Source of the DNA: Simmondsia chinensis
Taxonomy: Eukaryota > Streptophyta > Magnoliopsida > Caryophyllales > Simmondsiaceae
NCBI GenBank assembly: GCA_018398585.1
Contig: JAGTTD010000015.1
Location: 7,383,001-7,447,000 of the forward strand
Length of the DNA stretch: 64,000 bases
Reading direction: 5' to 3'
The notes under the pieces were generated by a model that worked only from the letters and a program-made list of their open reading frames with translations, had not been told where the DNA came from and searched no databases. Of the stretch, positions 57,001 to 64,000 are shown one piece after another; the stretch's first letter is position 1, and each line of letters opens with the position of its first letter. A program made the position numbers and the translations under genes.

Positions 57001-58598
57001 ACCAAATTTGATATGGAGTTACTTTATCAAGTAGGAAAGAGCAACCAAGTGGCAAATGCATTAAGTTATCGACCTGACTTAGCAGCTCTAAGCATGTGTG
57101 CTCCTTTCTCCTATAGTGGCATGACGACCTCACTTCAGGAGCAAATTAGGGGCCAACTGGATGATGATCCCTCCACTAGAGTCATCCGCGGGCTAATCCA
57201 AGAAGGAAAAATCCGGGAATTCTAGGAATAGGAGGGGCTCATATTGACAAAGGGGAGAAGACTATTTATTCTCGCAACAAGGGGACTTCAAAGGGCTTTA
57301 ATGAAAGAATGTCATGACACCCTCTGGGCTGGATAGCCCCTGTTGGCAACAAACTTTTAGCTTGCTGATGCGGGTGTACTATTGGCTCGAAATGAAGAAA
57401 GATGTGACGAGCTACACGAAGACTTGCCTTATCTGCCAGCAAGATAAGATCGAGAGACAGAGGAAGGCGGGGCTATTAGAACCCCTCCTTGTTCTATCAT
57501 GACCTTAGGAGAGTGTATCATTAGACTTCGTCGACAACTTGCCAAAAGTGGGGAAGTTCTCCGCAATATTGGTGATTGTTGATCATTTCTCCAAATATGC
57601 TACTTTCATCCCCACCTCGAGTTCTCATCCTGCTGAAGAGGAGGCATCTTTGTTCTTTAGCACATTGGGAAGTGTTGGGGAGTACCACACAACATCGTGA
57701 GCAACAGGGATCCCCAATTCACCGGCACCTTCTGGTCTGAACATTTCAGGTTATTGGGCTCTGAGCTAAACATCTCCTCAAGCTATCATCCAGAGATCGA
57801 TGGGCAAACAGAGAGGATCAACGGGTTATGGGAGGAATATCCATGAAATTTCGTGAGTGCCCTTTAGTCCAACTAGGTTGAGCTCCTCCATGTTGTCCAA
57901 TTCTATTTCAATTCCCAAAAGAGTTCAGCTTCCAACAAAAGCCCCTTTGAAATAGTCACTGGCCAACAACCACTTCTGCCTCACACGATGGTCGAACCGT
58001 ATAGTGGGGGGGATCATAGCGCCTACAACTTCACAAGAATGCAGGAACAACAATGAAGTTGCTAAAGCTTACTTAGAGAAGGCTTAAAAAAAAATGAAGT
58101 GGGAGGATCAAGGAAGACGATCGATGGAGTATCAACAGGGGGCCTGGTGCTAGTTAAGATCAACCATGAACAACAAAGATTTCCTAGGAGAAGGGACAAC
58201 CAGCTGGTGCGCAAGTATGAAGTTTGTGTGGTTGTGCTCGTTGGGTGGGCCTCCTACCATGTCCAACCACCGAACTGGATGAAAGTTCATCCTGTGTTCC
58301 ACGTTAGCTGCCTAAAGCCCTTCCATGCTAATGAAGAAGATCACACATGCAATGTATCAATGAGGGCAGACGTCCGCACGTGCCCTCCTCCAGCACCTGA
58401 AGTAGAAGAAGTGATTGCCGATCGACAAGTTGAAGACCACAATGCGGAAAAGAAGACGAAATACCTAATACGGTGGAAGGGAAGACCTGTAGAAGAAACA
58501 AGCTGGACTGCTGAAGAAGACCGTCTTAATAGAGCGAAGACGAAGACAAAGAAGAAGAAGAAGCCAATAAGGGAGTATATAACTCAAGTGGGGGAGGA
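54042..58598 (+). pseudogene. Chromovirus gag-pol with C-terminal chromodomain, decayed
   Basis: The likely start is ATG 54042 (MANLSMHERVEQL, then a stop). Gag continues (KPFHEVRDSKELVNFFFDME, ATMHLSGDAKL), with a knuckle CFLCKGPHRVNEC near 55060 that is one residue short of the usual spacing. Protease has MIDIGAMHNFV (about 55300) instead of DTGA. RT spans 55981-56364 (LRLCIDCRALNK, FTKFDLRSGYHQVHI); its active site reads LYDIM in place of YxDD. RNase H follows (HKDASNFSLGGVLM, about 56730), then integrase (CLICQQDKIERQ near 57430, VDHFSKYATFIP near 57575, HPEIDGQTERIN near 57790). The chromodomain is at about 58400-58540 (YLIRWKGRPVEETSW). In chromoviruses this domain guides integration to chromatin marks. 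More than ten stops or shifts. Confidence 0.9.
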
Positions 58599-59256
58599 TG
58601 TCATGGTCATCGGTTTGCCAAGTGTCCACGATCCCATGATAGGGTGCATGGGCGTGCGCCCCTCAGTTGTGCGCTATGATGCATACATGCCTCAGGGTGC
58701 TGTTCGGGCCCCAACACACGGCTTTTGCCCCCCAGTGCGCACCCCAGAGCCTGTCACGGGGCCAGTTGATAGCGCCATTTTTTTCTTATTTTTGTTTTAC
58801 TCGATGGAGCTTCTTGCATGTCGTCTCCATGGGTTTTAGAATAGCCATATATATATAATACCTTAGGAAATTTTAGATTCTTTTTATCTCTTTCCCTTTT
58901 TCAAATTAGGGGTGTATGATTGCACGGACATATATGATGTTTCCTCTTGTCAAGACAGCAAATGTCATTTTGTATATATTTGAGGGAGAATCCACTCAAC
59001 TTATAAACCCCATGTCCGTTGTTTGCTTTGCTAATGAATACAAACTGCCTTATTTTCAAGCTTTGTGCTCACGTGTGATTGTTTATCATGTACTTGAATG
59101 GGAGTAGCATCGCTACATTCGTGCACCTGTCATCCCAAGGCCCGATTGGTCCAAGTCCCATAGTCCACTGTGCAGTCAAAGTGATCTATAAGGCTAGTGC
59201 GTTGTCCTTAGTGAATAGCACGCGCCACACGACTCCTAGTTCCTCGGACCATGACA
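58599..59256 (+). repeat. 3' LTR of chromovirus
   Basis: Starts TGTCATGGTCATCGGTTTGC, ends ACCATGACA. It carries about 30 extra bases relative to the 5' LTR, mainly in the GC-rich first part. The reading frame with the chromodomain runs into it. Confidence 0.88.
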
Positions 59257-59329
59257 CTTAGCCCTATGTCTTAGCACATCTCTTCTAAAGAGAAAGTGTT
59301 AATGTTTGTATGTAATACTAGATTTGCAA

Positions 59330-60335
59330 TCATTGCAATGTACGATGATAAACATCATAGGAATCTCGGAAAGAAAAAGTTTTGTCTCGACTTATAGTTC
59401 AAGCACCTATATAATGGAAGTTTAGTCCATCAAACTACATATACAAAGAAAGTACTCAAACATCTTAATATGGATGAGACACATCTATTAAGTGCCCCAA
59501 TCGCTGTTCTATCTCTTAATATAAATCAAAATCATTGTCTTTTATAAGATAACAAAGAAATATTGGTCCTAAAATAGCGCATCTTAGTGTAGTTGGTGCA
59601 TTAATATATCTTGGTAACTACACAAGATCGGATATAGCCTTTTCAATTAACTTATTAGAAACATATAGTACATCACCCACACACACACACACACACACGC
59701 ACAAAAAAGAAAACCTAATATGGGGTTATTTTATTCAAAACAGTCAAACCCACAATTGGTTAGGAATGCCAATGTTGGTTATTTGTCTAATCCACATGCA
59801 AATGATATATTTGTTTACATATGGTGATGCAAATATATCTTAGCGATGTACAAACTAAAATGATGCAAATAGGGTTGAAAATAGCCCGATCAAGGCAAGA
59901 AAGGGAGAAACTCAACCCGATGGCATCAAGGACCCGGCCACATCATAAACAATTACAGTCACTTAATTAAATCACCCTGATAATTGCTGAAGCAAGTAGA
60001 GATATGTATGGCAGAGATCCTTGATTCAACATATTCAAGAAGAATGTTATCTTTCAACTATTAGGAGATTTTTGACAATATTATATGAAGACTATGCTGC
60101 ATGTATTATTCTAATCAAAGGCAGATACATTGAAGGTGATAGAATCAAGCACTTTGCACCAAAGTTCTTCACACATGAGCTTCATAAAATATGTAAATTA
60201 TATGTTCATCAAATTCGTCCAAGTGAAAAACTAACATATTTATTCAAGAAAGTATTGGCCATAATAACTCTCGAGAAACTGGTACATAAGATTGGCATGC
60301 TCGAATCAGAAACATCCTTTGTTGACATGCTCACA
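59330..60335 (+). pseudogene. Copia RT end and RNase H, decayed
   Basis: Shifted-frame pieces such as KFCLDL, HQTTYTKKVLKHLNMDE (about 59430), a YILVTTQDRI-like block, NMGLFYSKQSNPQLVRN (about 59740), and the open stretch 60021-60338 (IQEECYLSTIRRF, ILYEDYAACIILIKG, FEKLVHKIGM-like end) follow the Copia RNase H order. It could belong to the same Copia type as 28331-30417, which lacks exactly this part. A CA microsatellite (59679-59699) interrupts it. No LTR was identified. Confidence 0.75.
59679..59699. repeat. CA microsatellite
   Basis: CACACA run followed by CGCACAAAAAAG, inside the decayed Copia. Confidence 0.9.
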
Positions 60336-60489
60336 TGAGAAAGAGTCAAATATGTATGGTATTCTTTTCCCTTTGCCATGGTTTCATCTTATTGGGTTTT
60401 ACTAGATGAGTTATTTAACAAGAAAATTTAAAAGATGTATGCCTAGATGATGGAGTAGGTGATTCATCAATAGGCGGACAAAGAGGTCA

Positions 60490-60996
60490 ATGGAGAAGCC
60501 GACAAAGTATGGGTCAAGTAGATATTCTTGGGTGTCATGGAAGCCCCCTCCTGTTGGTTGGTTTGAGGAAAACTTTGATGGATCAAAATGGGGTGATTTT
60601 GCGACTATGAGTTTTATTATCCGTGATCACTATGGCAAGATGATCCGATTTGGTTCTAAAGATATAGGTAATGCGCCGATTATTATGGTTGAGGCGGTTG
60701 CTGCAAGAGATGCGCTGCTCCATGCAAGTTTATTAGGTTCTCGAAAAGTAATTCTAGAAGGTGATAATGAAGTGCTTGTTAAGGTTATTTTGGGTTTGTA
60801 TGAGGTTGCAGCAGATATCCTATCTATTGTCGATGACATTCTCATGATCAATAAAAGTGTGTCCAGGTTTCCTTCATCCATTACTTCAGAGAAGCAAATT
60901 TGGTTGGCAGATTGGCTAGAGAATTCAGAGCATGAGGGTTTTGATATCTCGGTGTGGGAGCGCCCACCGAAAGGGGCCTTCTCATCTCTTATCTAA
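60490..60996 (+). pseudogene. RNase H-like (RVT_3 type) ORF, 168 aa
   Basis: The ORF starts MEKPTKYGSS and has WKPPPVGWFEENFDGSKWG (residues about 16-34), FIIRDHYGKMIRFG, VEAVAARDALLHASLLG and VILEGDNEVLVKVILG, matching the order of strands and acidic residues in plant RNase H-like domains from L1 elements and their single-domain relatives. The C-terminal H-x-FREAN motif is present only in the next frame (HYFREAN near 60880), after which the original frame continues DWLENSEHEGFDI. A one-base shift near 60900 is therefore likely. No poly(A) tail or RT accompanies it, so it may be a LINE scrap or a decayed single-domain gene. Confidence 0.6.
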
Positions 60997-61767
60997 TATT
61001 TACTTCTTTCAAAAATATAACTCACTAAAATTTTTGTCCCACTTGGTAAACACCCAAAGGAGAAGTATCAAAGAATTTGGATATTGAATTGAACCCAAGT
61101 TGAATTGCACAATCATTCGTAATGAATAATTGAGTATGATAGGCACATGAACTAGAGTTGTTAGGTGCTCCCTTCATAATTGAGATCATCACTCATCAAA
61201 AACAAAAACAAAAAAAAGGAAGAAGAAGAAGATAAGGGGCAATTGTGATGAAAACAGGAAGCCACATACCCTCTTTGTAAGCCACACTAAGTGTCATGGC
61301 TCCCCATTTTAAATAGATGTGGGGGAGTTGGGAACAGAGCAAGACAAATACAAGAGTTCTACACTTGTGAGCTTCAAAATAGTAGTGAGAATGGGAAAGT
61401 GATTAATTAATCCTAAGGCTACAAGCACAAATAATTAATTTATAAATATCAATATTAATAATTAAAGGTTACAAACTCAATAATCATATCAATTGAATAG
61501 ACAATAAAATATAATATTTTAAAGTATTTATCTCAACCAAGCAATTCATGTAAACAATCAAATTAACCCGAATTAAAAGCAAACAAAAGTAAAGGCTAAG
61601 ACTTTATCTAACCCCAGAGAGCAAGTTAGCTCTCCATCAAGGATGATCCGGTGAAGAAGGAGATGAATGAACTCATGTCGGTCTTCACGCTAATTTCGCT
61701 CTCGTTCCAATTTAACGAAAAAGAAAGAAAAAATAAAATAATATGAGAGAGAGAGAGGGAGCTGGGA
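60997..61767. other. Non-coding sequence, no gene seen
   Basis: AT-rich with purine runs near 61205 and 61715-61760. Nothing recognisable. Confidence 0.5.
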
Positions 61768-61768
61768 G

Positions 61769-61817
61769 AAAAAGAGAAAACAAGAGGCGGTGAAAAAGAG
61801 AAAACAAGAGGCGGTGA
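61769..61817. repeat. Tandem duplication of a 24-bp purine-rich unit
   Basis: GAAAAAGAGAAAACAAGAGG followed by CGGT occurs twice in immediate succession and unchanged. Confidence 0.85.
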
Positions 61818-62459
61818 ACCCCCAGATCAAAACCAGAGAGAGACCGTGTACCCCCCAAAATCAAACGCTCTCTTCCTTTTAAATCGAAACGAAACCCTAA
61901 GTCGGTGTTGGTTGCAGGCCGAACGCTGGTGGTTGATGGGCCTGAAGGTCAAATCGGGCCTTGGTTGATGATGTCGATGTTGGGCCTAGGCTGTTCGTGG
62001 GCCTGCGTTGGGTGGGCTGGAGTTGGGCCGGTGATGGTGCGAGCTTGAGGTGGACGGTGATGGGGTGTGCGTTTGGGCTAGACTGAGAACGAGCTGGAGG
62101 TGTGGACGACCGGGATGATGACGATGATGGTGTCGGTGGGCTAGTGAAGTTGGGCCTGCGTTTGGGCCTGTGCTGCTATTGGGCCCAATACGGGTCAGGC
62201 TCGAGTTCCAAGCTTATACGTTCATATCCCGAATCTCGATTGACCTGATTTAATTGTTTACGCATCGAATTTCTCTAATTTGCACCAACATTTGACAATT
62301 TTCGGAACATTAATTTCAAACCTGCTAAATATAAAAATTGCCAAAATGAGTGTACAATTATAATTAAATAGGTGCAAAATAATTACAAGCAACAATTAAA
62401 AGATGCGTAAATACAAGAAGCATCAGAAGGATACAACTTGCCATTTATAAGCCTTTTAG
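61818..62459. other. GC-rich then AT-rich non-coding sequence
   Basis: 61910-62200 is unusually G-rich on the + strand, with repeated TTGGGCCTG and GGTGATGG words. It could be a CpG-rich leader or LTR, but no ORF or motif supports a gene. Confidence 0.4.
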
Positions 62460-63369
62460 CTTACTTAAAACTCCACAACTCCTGGCAAATTCGAGTGGTT
62501 GATCTGGTGGACTACCAACTAATCTCGATTACATCCAACAAGATACCGAATACCTTATTCTGATGGCTTTCAAACTTGGCAACTAGAATATGTGAGTTTC
62601 TAGTCAACTCCTTCTAAATTTTTTAATGACCAATGGCCCTTTTGTTTTAATTTACTATTTAGAGGTTCTTAGTTCCCTGAGATGATTGCTCCCACTAAGT
62701 CAACTCTTCTCTTGGTACCCATGACACCCTTTTTCTCACTCTTTGTACCTTCATTAGTTCAAACTATAAGTAATCACCATTAATCGATGCATACTGAACT
62801 GATTGAAGGACCTTGATAGGCAAATCAGGATCATATCCCGTTGAGATTGGATATCAATATATGTGTCAAGAAGTCCAGTTCAATTGTAGAAGCAATCATC
62901 TCTATGACGCGCTCTTGAACTGAAAATCCTCAACACATTCTAGTGTCAATAATCTTCTTATAAAGTTTTCTCATACTACCTAATAGCCAGTCAAAGATTT
63001 TTCTCAAAAATTTGGCATCTCTACTACAGTGAATTTTTCAAGCATCTCATACTAGAATACATTCGATACTAATGTTCAAATCTGGCACCCTACTAACTCA
63101 TTAGCCTAGGCCACTGTTCAAAATTGTTCTTTCAACTTAGTAGAACTTTAGCAGTAAAATAGAGAACAACGAGCATCATTAATTCTTCTTATGTACAGAA
63201 CATATAAATATATTTTCTAGTGAGCTTTAGAGAACAACAGTATCGATCGCAATGCATTATAAAATTTAGAAAACAAGCAGTCTGAAAAATAAAATTGTAA
63301 ACAAGTCATGCAACATATATAGAAACATTTCTTAATTTTAGCAAACAATCAAGGCAACGAGTTCACAAT
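62460..63369. other. Probable non-coding part of a Copia element
   Basis: No open frame. CTCCCACTAAGTCAACTC near 62690 resembles untranslated parts of plant Copia elements. It directly precedes sequence homologous to the Copia leader at 20180-20600. The assignment is weak. Confidence 0.35.
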
Positions 63370-64000
63370 ACCGTACTAAGATGTATGACGTGGTGTCCCA
63401 ACCAAACTACCCAGTACTCCCCGACAGCGGGGCTGCATCGAGATATCAGTAAGGTGAGAACTTTTCTCAATTAATATGGTTTTCTTGTTACTAAATGAAA
63501 TTAACACACCACTTTCCCCTTAACCTTTAAGGTCATATAACATAGCTCCTCGGGGAAGCTAACGTAGTACTCGAGTCAACTGTATACCGCTACTTAGACA
63601 TCCATACCAGTCCACAAAGTACTCCACGATGGCGTGGTCGCACCTGCTTTCCTGCACTTCAGTCTACCTCTAAGAGGTCTAACCTTGTACACTACAAATG
63701 GATGCCCTCCTCGGGGAGTAGCGTCCATCTACTATACCATTAGACTGGTAATGAAGGCCCGTGAAAATCATAGAAATTCGCTTCCACTTGTTGTTTTGAG
63801 TAAGTAAACTATCTAATTACTTTAGCAAATAAAACAAAGCATGAAATCCATCTAACCATTCCCTAATGTATGAAATGATGACCTAACTAATCTACCAGCT
63901 ACTCTCCGGCGGCAAAGCCATATTGAGTTATCAGATAGATGAAAACTATTCTCAATTAATATGTTTTTTAAACATAATTAACTCAACATTCTGCCTTGGC
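63370..64000 (-). mobile_element. Leader region of a second long-LTR Copia, tandemly repeated, cut by window end
   Basis: 63390-63770 matches 20195-20590 in the same direction (CTCCCCGACAGCGGGGCTG, TGAGAACTTTTCTCAATTAA, TAGACTGGTAATG). A second copy begins near 63868 (ACTCTCCGGCGGC, GAAAACTATTCTCAATTAA), giving an offset of about 478 bases. By analogy the element is on the minus strand and its 5' LTR should lie beyond 64000. Confidence 0.65.

Larger units (their letters stand above)
53350..59261 (+). mobile_element. Ty3/Gypsy chromovirus with both LTRs, candidate TSD CTTA(A/G)
   Basis: LTRs at 53355-53981 (627 bp) and 58599-59256 (658 bp) both start TG(C/T)CATGGTCATC and end TGACA. TTGGTATTAGAGC follows the 5' LTR, and a purine tract AAGTGGGGGAGGA precedes the 3' LTR. 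Flanks CTTAA (53350-53354) and CTTAG (59257-59261) match at four of five positions. This is the only LTR element here with a complete outer structure. Confidence 0.88.

Noticed and set aside
59016..59261. Short ORFs in the chromovirus 3' LTR
   Set aside because: Both lie in LTR sequence and are not open in the 5' LTR.

Overview
The window looks like nuclear DNA of a flowering plant, probably a eudicot with a repeat-rich genome. It has GT-AG introns in a plant-type gene, plant Copia, Gypsy (Tat and chromovirus) and L1-type elements, primer-binding sites for initiator tRNA-Met, MITEs, TRIM-like elements and a 5S-rRNA-derived repeat. The species cannot be named from the sequence. No bacterial, phage or CRISPR features were seen.

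One host gene is clear. A MOSC-domain protein of the mARC / molybdenum-cofactor sulfurase C-terminal family lies on the + strand at 38418-47839. It has eight exons, every junction is GT-AG and keeps frame, and it encodes 305 aa. Its introns hold a solo LTR carrying a hAT-type MITE (intron 1), an antisense 5S-like sequence and a minisatellite (intron 3), and TRIM/SINE pieces (introns 5-7).

Layout: 1-3290 is non-coding repeat-derived DNA. 3292-8378 is a composite retroelement: a Copia gag-pol and a Copia LTR lie between two copies of a different, TRIM-like LTR, and the whole is flanked by the 5-bp duplication CATCA. 9531-10076 is a short inverted-repeat element. 10463-23836 is an L1-type LINE split by a minus-strand Copia with long LTRs (14164-22920), which itself holds a small poly(A)-tailed insertion (17464-17677). 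24149-28330 has tandem duplications and two nested inverted-repeat elements around a large trinucleotide microsatellite. 28331-37369 is a decayed Copia whose middle is replaced by a minus-strand Tat-type Gypsy with a 32-copy minisatellite. 38043-38282 is a candidate solo LTR just upstream of the MOSC gene. 48317-48861 is a MITE with a 9-bp duplication. 49096-52890 is a minus-strand LINE. 53355-59256 is a chromovirus with both LTRs and a chromodomain. 59330-64000 holds a decayed Copia pol, an RNase H-like ORF and non-coding leader repeats of the long-LTR Copia family.

All transposon coding regions carry stops or frameshifts, so none looks able to move on its own. The main story is layered insertion around and inside one conserved gene whose reading frame survived. 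No new defence or metabolic system was found. The most unusual items are the composite element at 3292-8378, the 5S-like sequence in intron 3, and the solo LTR plus GA repeat at the MOSC start.
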